In this document: positions 32,917 to 40,734 of the stretch, one piece after another
Position numbering within the stretch: position 1 is the first letter of the stretch
How the letters are laid out: each line of letters opens with the position of its first letter
Origin: Fredricksoniimonas sp964643325
GTDB taxonomy: Bacteria > Omnitrophota > Gorgyraeia > Zapsychrales > Fredricksoniimonadaceae
Direction of reading: 5' to 3'
Length of the DNA stretch: 64,000 nt
Assembly: GCA_964643325.1 (NCBI GenBank)
Contig: CAZXSE010000002.1
Coordinates: 78,351 to 142,350 of the forward strand
Notes under the pieces: model-generated
Seen by the model: the letters and a program-made list of their open reading frames with translations, nothing else
Told to the model about the DNA's origin: nothing
Database searches by the model: none
Program-made: the position numbers and the translations under genes

Positions 32917-34526
32917 CCTGCCACCCTTACGGCTTCATCGAGCCCGATCACGCCTTCCCTCACAAGCCGCGCCGCGTCGGCGCGCATGGTCAAAAAGTCG
33001 TTCTTCTCCCGGAGGCGCAAGGCGACCTCATGGACCAGGCCCTGTTCGATCAAGAACCGCATCTCATCGTCGATCAAAAGGACCTCCGCGATCACGGTCC
33101 GGCCCGAAACCCCCTCACAGCATTCCCCACATCCGCGACGGTCCGCTTCAAAAACGATCATTCCTGGCGCATCTACAAAAGGCCGCTGGCACTCGGCGAC
33201 GGAAGACGGCGTGACAAACCGTTCCTTGCGACAACGCAGACAGAGTTTACGCACCAACCGTTGAGACACGACGCACACCAGCGTGCCGGCGATATAGTTA
33301 TAACCCACACCCAGATCATGCAGGCGTAAGAGAGCGCTCACCGCGTCATTGGTGTGCAATGTCGAGAAAACCCTGTGACCCGTGATGGCCGCGCGCACCG
33401 CCTCGGTCGCGGTCTTTTCATCACGCACTTCTCCGATCAGGATGATGTCCGGATCATGCCTGAGGAACGCGCGGGCCACCTGATGAAAATCATGCCCCTT
33501 CTTCACATCAACGGGGACCTGTGTGACCAGTGAAAGCCCGATCTCGACCGGATCCTCGACGGCAACCACCTTGATGCCGACTTCTTTCAGGGACCCCAGC
33601 ATGGCATAAAGACTGGTGGTCTTGCCGCAACCCGTCGGGCCGGTCACCAGCGTGATGCCGTGGGGCTTGATAAGCGCGCGGGCAATGGCAGCCTCATGCT
33701 GCGGCGCATACCCCAACTCCTGCAATGACACCGCAGCGCGGTCCTTGTCCAGCAGGCGCAACACCAGCGACGACCCGTGGTTCGCCGGAATATGCGACAA
33801 GCGCACATCCATTCTTTTGTGGCCGGCTGTATATTCAAAACGCGCGTCATGGAACCGCAAGAAATCCCCGGCGCTGATCCCGGCCCGATTGAAGAAAATA
33901 TTCACCAGCCGCGCGTTTTCTTTCGACGGAAATGCCCGGTGAAAGCGCAACAACCCGTCAACACGGACCCGCACGACGACCGCCCCGTCTGACGGCTCGA
34001 TATGGATATCCGTCGCGTTCAAAGCGATCGCTTCATCCAACAAAGCGTCTGCCTCATCCCGCACATTCACGGATGCGGCCGCCCCTGTGGCCTCCGGCGC
34101 CTTGTCAATGAACACGCCTACCGCACATAAGACTTCGTCTCTCTTCCCTATATAAAAGGCAGCATCACTGCCATAAGCGGCAAGGATATGATCAGTAGCC
34201 TGCGTGTCATAAGGATCACTCACAACAAAAGATGGCCTGTCCCCGCCTTTCACAGGAAAAATCCCATGCCCGGCCAAGAACGATCCCCCAAGCTCTTTGA
34301 CAGCATCCATATCCGCTATCAGCTCGCCTTCAAAAACCGGCCATCCGGATTGACACGCCAATGCCTGCTGTAATTGGCCCGCATCCACAAGATCGTGCCG
34401 CAGCAGCACATCTCCCAGTTTTTGACGGCCCTCCTGTACCTCCTGCACCGCAAGTCCCAAGGAAAGTTCACCCGGTGTCAAGACGCCCTGGTCGATCAAT
34501 ACTGTTCCAAGCTTTTCAGATGTCAT
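32913..34526 (-). CDS. pilQ: Type IV pilus assembly ATPase (PilQ/GspE family)
   Basis: The 537-residue motor for pilus extension. N-terminal MshEN-like domains (LGTVLIDQGVLTPGELSLGL; LGDVLLRHDLVDAGQLQQAL) lead to the ATPase: Walker A TGPTGCGKTTSLYAML, Asp box VEDPVEIG, Walker B DPDIILIGEVRDEKT, His box TGHRVFSTLHTNDA. The tetracysteine zinc site reads CLRCRKE and later CGECC. It is the first gene after two palindromic operator sites (34561-34627). In R64 the pilQ ATPase precedes pilR and pilS exactly as here. Confidence 0.92.
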   Translation of the reverse strand: MTSEKLGTVLIDQGVLTPGELSLGLAVQEVQEGRQKLGDVLLRHDLVDAGQLQQALACQSGWPVFEGELIADMDAVKELGGSFLAGHGIFPVKGGDRPSFVVSDPYDTQATDHILAAYGSDAAFYIGKRDEVLCAVGVFIDKAPEATGAAASVNVRDEADALLDEAIALNATDIHIEPSDGAVVVRVRVDGLLRFHRAFPSKENARLVNIFFNRAGISAGDFLRFHDARFEYTAGHKRMDVRLSHIPANHGSSLVLRLLDKDRAAVSLQELGYAPQHEAAIARALIKPHGITLVTGPTGCGKTTSLYAMLGSLKEVGIKVVAVEDPVEIGLSLVTQVPVDVKKGHDFHQVARAFLRHDPDIILIGEVRDEKTATEAVRAAITGHRVFSTLHTNDAVSALLRLHDLGVGYNYIAGTLVCVVSQRLVRKLCLRCRKERFVTPSSVAECQRPFVDAPGMIVFEADRRGCGECCEGVSGRTVIAEVLLIDDEMRFLIEQGLVHEVALRLREKNDFLTMRADAARLVREGVIGLDEAVRVAG

Positions 34527-34560
34527 ATGCGGGTTTATTGTCTTCTGGTCAAATCATAGA

Positions 34561-34575
34561 TTGATGATACATCAA
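34561..34575. promoter_or_regulatory. Palindromic operator site A, before pilQ
   Basis: TTGATG-ATA-CATCAA, a perfect 6-bp inverted repeat with a 3-base centre. It lies 35 bases before the pilQ start. Close copies occur at 34613, 52778 and 63470. Confidence 0.7.
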
Positions 34576-34612
34576 ACATACAGCGAACTCCTGAATATGT
34601 CCACTGTTATTT

Positions 34613-34627
34613 TTGACGATACATCAA
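34613..34627. promoter_or_regulatory. Palindromic operator site B, before pilQ
   Basis: TTGACG-ATA-CATCAA, one mismatch from site A. The centres of sites A and B are 52 bases apart, five helical turns, so two dimers could lie on the same DNA face. Confidence 0.7.
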
Positions 34628-34638
34628 GATACAAGACA

Positions 34639-34671
34639 CAAAAAAATCCCGTGAGGCGCTCATCACGGGAT
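34639..34671 (-). terminator. Terminator of the Hxs-type cassette
   Basis: Arms ATCCCGTGA and TCACGGGAT with an 8-base loop, followed on the minus strand by seven T residues. It closes the operon running from 39372 to 34694. Confidence 0.9.
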
Positions 34672-34693
34672 CTTCAAGCATTAAAAGATCAAC

Positions 34694-35224
34694 TCATTCT
34701 TGTTTAACAAAAGCCAGCCAAAATCCGGTCAAGCCCATACCCAAATAAGCAACAAGCGTCATCCAAAGGCCGGCCGCTATCTTCACATGCAAAACAACTT
34801 TGTTAAGGTCTGTGGTCACAATATAATAAACCCCGGCAATAAAAATGCCGATGCCGATAACCCCCAACCCGATAACAAACCATTTCCTGTCTTTAAGAGT
34901 CGGAAATATCCCCCACAACAAAAGTGCGAATAAGGGCACGCCCCAGATCAACCAACTCTTTTTGTCCGCGTCTTTCACGCCCGGATTGAAGATCTTGATA
35001 ACATCGATCATGAAGCGCGAATCCTTGCTATTGGCCAGGATGGGCACGCGAAAGCCGCTGACAGCGTCGATCGTTGCCTGTCTTTTGCCGGTCAGCAACT
35101 TTGACATGGTCCCGATCGCGCCCGATTCAACGCTGATCCACGGCAAAAAGAACGCCGCAACGATCACTACCGCGCATAATCCCATGATCCACTGAGCTCT
35201 TTGATGCATATCCGCTCTTTTCAT
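34694..35224 (-). CDS. Four-helix membrane protein at the end of the Hxs-type cassette
   Basis: A 176-residue protein with four predicted membrane helices: IMGLCAVVIVAAFFLPWI (near 13-30), SWLIWGVPLFALLLWGIF (~90-107), FVIGLGVIGIGIFIAGVYYI (~115-135) and LWMTLVAYLGMGLTGFWLAF (~153-172). A periplasmic loop of ~55 residues follows the first helix. I do not recognise a family. It comes 28 bases after the prepilin peptidase-like gene and just before the terminator, so it is probably part of the export or anchoring side of the cassette. An alternative start lies at 35209. Confidence 0.75.
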   Translation of the reverse strand: MKRADMHQRAQWIMGLCAVVIVAAFFLPWISVESGAIGTMSKLLTGKRQATIDAVSGFRVPILANSKDSRFMIDVIKIFNPGVKDADKKSWLIWGVPLFALLLWGIFPTLKDRKWFVIGLGVIGIGIFIAGVYYIVTTDLNKVVLHVKIAAGLWMTLVAYLGMGLTGFWLAFVKQE

Positions 35225-35252
35225 GAAGAAATATACTGATCCCGCCGGAACC

Positions 35253-36218
35253 CTAGATGAACCACGCGATCAGCACACCGAGAAACATCCAATGCGCGAG
35301 CGCGACGGTCTTTTGTTCCTGCGCCTGTTGTAAATATAGATCGAGGAGTTTCTTGAAAAGAAAGAATGCCGCAAACATCTCGAATGAGCGCAGGAGCATC
35401 TGCCCCAGCATCTGGACCTCTGCCCAGTTGCCCTGGAGCACGCCCCAGCCAAAATATAAGAAATACCCCGCCGCCATCAGGACCACGACATAAAAATGCT
35501 GTTTCAAGAAAGTCAGTATTTTTCCGAACAACAAAAGCATCAACACGACAAAAACGCCCGCCTGATAACTGCCGAGCCATGCCTGCATGCCAAGCAATTG
35601 TCCCAAAAGAAAAAGTGTTGTAAAAAATACCACCAAAGCCATCAAACCTTTGAGGGCATCTTGCCACCAGCGGGGCGACTTTAGGGAGACCGAAAACTCC
35701 AGACGCATCTGATGATAGCGGGACAAAAATCCTTGGCGAAAGAAAGAGATCGCAGCGCGGCAGGCCACATAACCCAAGGCAGGAAGAAATGTGTAGATCA
35801 GGATAAGCGCGGCGGGAAAATAAAAATAAAAAAGGCCGCGCGTGTACTGCCCCATGGGCACCAGCGCGGCATAACAGATAAAAAGTTTGGCATCCCCGGC
35901 ACCCCACATGCCCTGGCGCCATAACACATAGGCAACAATACCACTCACGCAAAGATTGATGCACCAACGGTCAAAATACCAGAAGATCGCCTCAACAGAC
36001 GGGGCAAAAATATCCGCTGAAAGAAGCCCGGCAAGGATCGCCTGCCCGATGCCGACAAATAATAGATAGACCCCGATGGCATAAAAAAGACCGCCCAATA
36101 CCAGGCGGTTCTCTATCTTGCGCACGGACCAGTCAGACTGTATGGTCTGACGACCAAGAAAAACAATAGCCGGGAAGAAGATCATGAAATAAAACCCAAC
36201 GCTCTTGGCTAATGGCAC
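35253..36218 (-). CDS. Type IV prepilin peptidase-like (A24) membrane protein
   Basis: A 321-residue polytopic protein. The two catalytic aspartates of A24 peptidases are visible: the first in QSDWSVRKIENRLVLGG (the D...R.IPN motif, residues ~28-37), the second in MWGAGDAKLFICYA (the GxGD motif, ~107-120). This N-terminal half looks like the short TadV/CpaA type without the methyltransferase part; five more helices follow. GTG start at 36218. It lies between the precursor peptides and a membrane protein, so it may cut the precursors or, being near pilS, the pilins. Confidence 0.8.
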   Translation of the reverse strand: MPLAKSVGFYFMIFFPAIVFLGRQTIQSDWSVRKIENRLVLGGLFYAIGVYLLFVGIGQAILAGLLSADIFAPSVEAIFWYFDRWCINLCVSGIVAYVLWRQGMWGAGDAKLFICYAALVPMGQYTRGLFYFYFPAALILIYTFLPALGYVACRAAISFFRQGFLSRYHQMRLEFSVSLKSPRWWQDALKGLMALVVFFTTLFLLGQLLGMQAWLGSYQAGVFVVLMLLLFGKILTFLKQHFYVVVLMAAGYFLYFGWGVLQGNWAEVQMLGQMLLRSFEMFAAFFLFKKLLDLYLQQAQEQKTVALAHWMFLGVLIAWFI

Positions 36219-36287
36219 AAGAAATACTTCTTCCGTAGCAAACTATTATTCCTAAATATCAACGATCATAAACAAAGAAACGCTGTT

Positions 36288-36629
36288 TTATAATGCCCGC
36301 CTGGGCACAGGCACGACCACGCCCTGAGTATGCGTATTGCTATGACTCGTATGCACAGAATTGGAACCATGTGAATCTGTACTGAACTCATGGACCCCTC
36401 CTCCTGCCACTCCCAAAACCTGATCAAATCCGCTGGTATGAGCATTGTTGGAATGTGACGAATGCAAAGAAGGGTTAATGGCCGCAGAAGAAGTATCGTT
36501 GCCCATTAAAGCCAAAGCACCCATCACCAATCCAAGCTTAACGATCTTTTTCTCGGTAATGCCACCCTCTTCATTCAACAGAAAATCTTTTGCTTCTTTA
36601 CGAAATTGCGGAAACTTTTTTATCTTCAT
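36288..36629 (-). CDS. Hxs-type precursor peptide 1 (His-Xaa-Ser protein)
   Basis: A 113-residue peptide behind TAGGAGGATACT. Residues 5-45 form a leader (FPQFRKEAKDFLLNEEGG, then ITEKKIVKLGLVMGALALMG). The rest is rich in His, Ser and Gly, with four H-x-S triplets at residues 56, 64, 87 and 93 and two H-S-N motifs. Such peptides are the substrates (HxsA class) of the His-Xaa-Ser radical SAM system. The leader is nearly identical to that of the peptide at 36730. The sequence ends in a basic VPRRAL absent from the sister. Confidence 0.82.
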   Translation of the reverse strand: MKIKKFPQFRKEAKDFLLNEEGGITEKKIVKLGLVMGALALMGNDTSSAAINPSLHSSHSNNAHTSGFDQVLGVAGGGVHEFSTDSHGSNSVHTSHSNTHTQGVVVPVPRRAL

Positions 36630-36729
36630 AGTATCCTCCTACTCTTACAACTAGTATACCATCTTAAAAGCTACTATTCCAATGCTCTGTAACTCAAAGA
36701 CCCTCAAAGGCCTCAAGCGCTCATGGCGA

Positions 36730-37053
36730 TCACTCAATTTCAGGAAAATCGTCACTATTGCTATGGCTTGCATGAGCCCAGCTAGAAACATGCGCATCTG
36801 TGCCCCAACCATTGCCAGAGCCTCCCATCATCCCAAAAACCCGATCAAAGCCGCTCGTATGAACACCATTAGCATGCGAGGAATGTGCCGGAGCCTCGTC
36901 CTCGACAGCAGAAGCATCATTTCCCATTAAAGCTAAAGCCCCCATCACCAATCCAAGCTTGACGATCTTTTTCTCGGTAATGCCACCCTCTTCACTTAAC
37001 AAAAAATCTTTGGCTTCTTTATGAAACTGCGGCAATTTGTTTGACTTTCTCAT
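36730..37053 (-). CDS. Hxs-type precursor peptide 2 (His-Xaa-Ser protein)
   Basis: A 107-residue paralogue of the peptide at 36288, with a GGAGGATTTCTT ribosome site, 26 bases after the maturase stop. The leader (LPQFHKEAKDFLLSEEGG, ITEKKIVKLGLVMGALALMG) is conserved; the core diverges except at the H-x-S triplets, at residues 57, 65, 88 and 94: the spacing 8-23-6 is the same as in the sister. The HTSGFD and GG/GS-rich middle is also shared. The end is acidic (DDFPEIE). Confidence 0.82.
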   Translation of the reverse strand: MRKSNKLPQFHKEAKDFLLSEEGGITEKKIVKLGLVMGALALMGNDASAVEDEAPAHSSHANGVHTSGFDRVFGMMGGSGNGWGTDAHVSSWAHASHSNSDDFPEIE

Positions 37054-37078
37054 AAGAAATCCTCCGAACCCATGATCA

Positions 37079-38488
37079 TTATCTCTTGATCCATTTCTCT
37101 AATATACCACGATCAGGAGAATTTAGCTTCTTGAACAAATAATCAAGCATGCCTTCATGGAGCCGGCATCTAAAATTTCTACCCGTATTATCGTAAAACT
37201 GGCCATGCAAAGAATAATTATAAGCCGGACATACTCCGCAAAAAGGCTTATAAACACACGACGAACAGCGCGGCAAGCCCTCCAGACAAGACGCTGTGCA
37301 GAGCATCTTGACAACGGGATTATCAATAAGCTGAGCGTAACTATTTTCATGCACATTGCCCATACGGAATGTCTGGTCCGCTGACGCGGCCGCGAACATA
37401 CGGCCTTCATCGCAGGTATAAACATCCCCATTATAGTTATATGCGATCTGTCCTATGCCTGCGCCACAGGGACTGCGCATATCCATATGATTGGGATCGA
37501 CTCCTGTCAGGATCTTCCTTAAGAAGACCTGTGCCGCCAACTCTACAAAGAACACACCGCTCCTGTTCAACGCAAGAATATGTTCAAACGCATCGCGATA
37601 GAAGCGCATGAACTGTGCCACCGTATAAGGATGCCGGACCCCGGCTTTCTTTCTGAACAACCCGAACGGGGCCACATCCCTGAGATAAACTGCATTCAAT
37701 CCAAGCTTCACATAAGCATCAATGATCTTCCGGGGATATTGCAATGAACGCTTCGTAATGGTGGTCAAAGCCCCTATTCCGATCCGGCCTTTCTCTTGTT
37801 TGCCTAAAGCATGAATGTGCTTGATCCATCGGACAACATTCTGATATGTATCCTGACCTTTATAGCGTGAGACCCGCTGAGCATTATGTAATCCAGCAGG
37901 GCCATCCAAAGATGTACACAACCCAACACCCTTACGAACAAGAAAATCAAGTTTGCTCTTGTCCATAAAAGTCAGATTAGAAACCACTGTAAATCGCAGA
38001 TCCTTCTTGGCGGAACGATTCAGGCGTTTTGCAAAAGAAATAACTTTCTTAATAACATCAAAATTAAGAAGCGGCTCCCCGCCCTGAAACTCGATAGTCA
38101 CCATCGGCGACGGAGATCGAAAGATCATTTCGACAACTTTCTTCGCCGTTGGCCAGGTCATATCAAAGCTGCGTTCCTTATCGGAACAAGCACTTGCCTG
38201 GCAATAAACACAGGCATGATCACACCGCAGGGTCATGACCATAATATGCAGCGAAGGGCCACGAAAAAGAAAATCATTCTTACGCGCATATCTGGCCGCC
38301 ATTTTATCAATAGTCAGCCTGCCTCCCGCTGCCTGACCCCACAGGGCCTTAAGATCGATCTTCCCGCTGCTTTTCAAAGAACGCTCCATATGCCGGAATG
38401 CTTTCTGCGTTATAAACCGGCAATCTCCCAGATCATCCGTGAACAAATAAAATCCCGCTAATTTCTTGAAACGAATATTCAGCGGCAT
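37079..38488 (-). CDS. hxsB: HxsB-like radical SAM/SPASM peptide maturase
   Basis: A 469-residue radical SAM enzyme. SAM cluster: LRCDHACVYCQAS (C89, C93, C96). EFQGGEPLLNF and LCTSLDGPAGLHN are the next core blocks and match HxsB-type maturases. From ~residue 345 a Cys-rich SPASM region (CGAGIGQIAYNYNGDVYTCD, CTASCLEGLPRCSSCVYKPF, CGVCPAYN) binds extra iron-sulfur clusters. It overlaps the small HxsD-like gene by 10 bases and is followed by the two precursors. The HxsB name is from family knowledge; HxsC, the usual second radical SAM, was not found here. Confidence 0.85.
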   Translation of the reverse strand: MPLNIRFKKLAGFYLFTDDLGDCRFITQKAFRHMERSLKSSGKIDLKALWGQAAGGRLTIDKMAARYARKNDFLFRGPSLHIMVMTLRCDHACVYCQASACSDKERSFDMTWPTAKKVVEMIFRSPSPMVTIEFQGGEPLLNFDVIKKVISFAKRLNRSAKKDLRFTVVSNLTFMDKSKLDFLVRKGVGLCTSLDGPAGLHNAQRVSRYKGQDTYQNVVRWIKHIHALGKQEKGRIGIGALTTITKRSLQYPRKIIDAYVKLGLNAVYLRDVAPFGLFRKKAGVRHPYTVAQFMRFYRDAFEHILALNRSGVFFVELAAQVFLRKILTGVDPNHMDMRSPCGAGIGQIAYNYNGDVYTCDEGRMFAAASADQTFRMGNVHENSYAQLIDNPVVKMLCTASCLEGLPRCSSCVYKPFCGVCPAYNYSLHGQFYDNTGRNFRCRLHEGMLDYLFKKLNSPDRGILEKWIKR

Positions 38489-38682
38489 TTGTGCGTCATC
38501 CCCAGAACATAATTACAAAACTCGCGGCGGATCTCCTCGGGATCGCCTTCAAGGACATCAACACGCACCGCATGCCCTTTGACATCCGGCATGACGATCA
38601 CGCGCGCAAGATCCTTGAAACTCTGAGCCGTCAATAATAAGGCCTTCTTGCTATAAATGCGTCCATCAAACTTGATGATCAT
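38479..38682 (-). CDS. Second, short HxsD-like protein
   Basis: A 67-residue protein: FDGRIYSKKALLLTAQSFKD at the start and IRREFCNYVLGMTHKC at the end follow the same plan as the neighbour HxsD (iYs..A...a...f.d, then F.N..L). It is therefore read as a shorter HxsD paralogue, possibly the peptide-recognition partner of the maturase. It overlaps the upstream gene as ATGA and the maturase by 10 bases. Confidence 0.6.
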   Translation of the reverse strand: MIIKFDGRIYSKKALLLTAQSFKDLARVIVMPDVKGHAVRVDVLEGDPEEIRREFCNYVLGMTHKCR

Positions 38683-38990
38683 AGCTTTGCCCTGCGCAGC
38701 CCTGTTTTCTTTGGGCCATAGCCATAAAGCGCGCAGGAGAGCGCTCTTTTCACAACAAGCTCATGCACTTTTTTCTGGGAAGCATAGACTTTCCGGCGCA
38801 ATGCGGCATGCAATAAAGCATTATGAAAGTCTCTCTTGAAAGCTAAAGCATCTTTCTTTGAACGGGGAGAAAAGGCAACATTAATACGCGATGCATCTTG
38901 ATACTTCAGGAAGAAATATCCGCGATCCAGGAATTCATAACACGCGGCAAGCACAGCTTCCTGAGGATATATACGCGTATCAACAAACAT
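38679..38990 (-). CDS. hxsD: HxsD-like protein
   Basis: About 103 residues from the ATG at 38990, which lies 10 bases after the stop of the upstream gene with GCGAG between; the frame itself extends to 39023. It has the HxsD pattern: FVDTRIYPQEAVLAACYEF, DRGYFFLKYQD and the family end NALLHAALRRKV, the counterpart of the L-L-N-D-Y-x-L-R-E motif. HxsD is the small partner protein of His-Xaa-Ser systems. The C terminus adds a basic tail (YGPKKTGLRRAKL). Confidence 0.75.
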   Translation of the reverse strand: MFVDTRIYPQEAVLAACYEFLDRGYFFLKYQDASRINVAFSPRSKKDALAFKRDFHNALLHAALRRKVYASQKKVHELVVKRALSCALYGYGPKKTGLRRAKL

Positions 38991-39000
38991 TGATCTCGCT

Positions 39001-39372
39001 TTACATGTCATCACAATCAACACTCGAAAGACAGCATGCCATAAGTCCTGATATGTCTGCCGTATTCGGCGGCATATCTAAAGCAGCGCAATGCCTAGGA
39101 TACGCTTCAGGACAAGGCGTTGTTGCGGTATTAGGACCATATGTCAATGAAATACATTTTGTCGCTTCAAACCTTTCAGCTTGCACGGTACCCGCGACCA
39201 TCAACGACTCGGTCGCTTCATCTGTTGTTCCAACCACCACATTACCCGCAACCGTCAGTTCCTGGTACTTCCCGCTCGGCGCCGGATAATAGGTGGTCAT
39301 GGTAAGCGACTCGGCTACCGCCGGCGCAGCGCAAACGAACATCGCGATGCCCAATAATATGAATAACCTCAT
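39001..39372 (-). CDS. Small exported protein with TYYPAP motif
   Basis: A 123-residue exported protein: signal peptide MRLFILLGIAMFVCAAPAVA, then MTTYYPAPSGKYQELTVAGN, a motif seen at the N terminus of many secreted surface proteins that carry tail-spike-like or repeat domains. The C terminus is Cys-rich (six Cys after residue 70, ending CCLSSVDCDDM), suggesting disulfides. GGAGGGTGGGCTT gives it a good start. It is the first gene of the Hxs-type cassette, 10 bases before hxsD, but may instead be an unrelated passenger. Confidence 0.75.
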   Translation of the reverse strand: MRLFILLGIAMFVCAAPAVAESLTMTTYYPAPSGKYQELTVAGNVVVGTTDEATESLMVAGTVQAERFEATKCISLTYGPNTATTPCPEAYPRHCAALDMPPNTADISGLMACCLSSVDCDDM

Positions 39373-39398
39373 AAGCCCACCCTCCTTGCTGTAACGCC

Positions 39399-40715
39399 TT
39401 ATTTTTTGCCCAAGAGCGCGAACATCTTCTTCTTATAAGCTTCAACGCCGGGCTGATCGAACGGATTAACACCCAGGATATAGCCGGAGATCCCAACCCC
39501 CTTCTCAAAGAAATAATAAAGCTGGCCCAAATGGAACGCATCCGCTTGATTGAGCATGATCGCCATATTCGGCACCCCGCCCTCATGATGCGCATCCGCA
39601 GTTGCTTTATATGCCTGCTTGTTGACCCAGTCAAGGTCCTTGCCCGCGACGCAATTGAACTTATCTGTATCCTCGGCCTGCGACGGGATCATGATCTTGT
39701 CCGCAACCTGGTCGATCATGACAAAAGTCTCAAAGATATTACGGATACCGTCCTGCATCATCTGCCCCATAGAGTGCAGATCCGTCGAAAGAATAGTCGA
39801 TGCCGGAAAAATACCCTTGCCACCCTTGCCTTCGCTCTCGCCATAAAGCTGCTTCCACCATTCAGCAACATACTGGACATTCGGATAGAACGAAGCCATC
39901 ATCTCGATGACCTTGCCCTTACGGTACAGGATATTGCGGATAGCGGCATATTGGTAACAAATGTTGGCTGCAAGGTCCGTGTTCGCGTATTCCTTAGCGC
40001 CCGCACGAAAACCCTCGACAAAAGCCTTGATGTCGACGCCCGCCAACGCCAGCGGTACCAGCCCCACAGGTGTCAGGACTGAAAAGCGCCCGCCCACATC
40101 ATCGGGAATAATATACGAACGATATCCGGCCTTATCCGCGATCTGGCGCAGAGCACCCTTTTTTGCATCGGTAACGCAAATGATGCGCTTGGTCAATTCC
40201 GCGCCGCTGTATTTCTTGCGCATGGCTTCATCAATGATACGAAAAGCCACGGCCGGCTCGGTCGTGGTGCCGGACTTGGAAATGACGACGACCGTCACAT
40301 CCTGCGAGGCGATCAGCTTAACGATACGGGCCATATCCGCCGTGGACATATTATGGCCAGCGTAATGAACGGGGATCCCCCCTCCCCTGACCCCTCCCCG
40401 CGAGGGGGAGGGAAATTCCATTCCCCCAAGGCCGAGGAAATCCAGCGTCGAGCGGATACCAAGATAGGACCCGCCGATACCGACCGAAATAAGCGCCTGC
40501 GAATGCCCCGCCACTTCTTTGGCCAGCGCTGTCAATTCAGCGACCAGCGCGTCCGGCGTCCTCGATGGCAGGTCGACCCAGCCCAGGAAATCACTGCCCG
40601 CGCCGGTCTTCTGATGCAAGCCCTGATGCGCCGCGGCCACTGCCGGTGCCATGGCCTTGATCTCATCGCTGCTGACAAAACCTTTCAAACATCCGATATC
40701 GAGTTTAATGCTCAT
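39399..40715 (-). CDS. pgi: Glucose-6-phosphate isomerase
   Basis: Interconverts glucose-6- and fructose-6-phosphate. The 438-residue protein starts at 40715 (MSIKLDIGCLKG). Family blocks: ALISVGIGGSYLGIRST, VVVISKSGTTTEPAVAF, DDVGGRFSVLTPVGLVPLAL, and the His/Glu region VGISGYILGVNPFDQPGVEA. Between GLGGME and PVHYAGHNMS it carries a stretch FPSPSRGGVRGGG that other Pgi proteins lack; its DNA is a GC-rich palindromic element (separate entry). It lies between a MORN protein and the Hxs cassette. Confidence 0.95.
   Translation of the reverse strand: MSIKLDIGCLKGFVSSDEIKAMAPAVAAAHQGLHQKTGAGSDFLGWVDLPSRTPDALVAELTALAKEVAGHSQALISVGIGGSYLGIRSTLDFLGLGGMEFPSPSRGGVRGGGIPVHYAGHNMSTADMARIVKLIASQDVTVVVISKSGTTTEPAVAFRIIDEAMRKKYSGAELTKRIICVTDAKKGALRQIADKAGYRSYIIPDDVGGRFSVLTPVGLVPLALAGVDIKAFVEGFRAGAKEYANTDLAANICYQYAAIRNILYRKGKVIEMMASFYPNVQYVAEWWKQLYGESEGKGGKGIFPASTILSTDLHSMGQMMQDGIRNIFETFVMIDQVADKIMIPSQAEDTDKFNCVAGKDLDWVNKQAYKATADAHHEGGVPNMAIMLNQADAFHLGQLYYFFEKGVGISGYILGVNPFDQPGVEAYKKKMFALLGKK
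40370..40421. repeat. Palindromic repeat element inserted in frame in pgi
   Basis: CCCCTCCCCGCGAGGGGGAGGG with flanking CCCCCCTCCCCTGA. The core CCCTCC-CCGCGA-GGGGGAGGG is self-complementary. Similar elements coding for SPSRGG/SPLPQGEG-type peptides are scattered in many bacterial genomes. Here it adds about 14 codons without breaking the frame. Confidence 0.6.
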
Positions 40716-40734
40716 AAACTTTTCGTAAACATTC

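Noticed and set aside
34639..34671. Terminator read as another operator palindrome
   Set aside because: It has a longer GC stem with a seven-T tail and no TTGATG arm.
35253..36218. Reading the A24-like gene simply as the pilus prepilin peptidase PilU
   Set aside because: It is cut off from the pilus operon by a terminator and new promoter region and sits with the Hxs precursors; a role in both remains possible.
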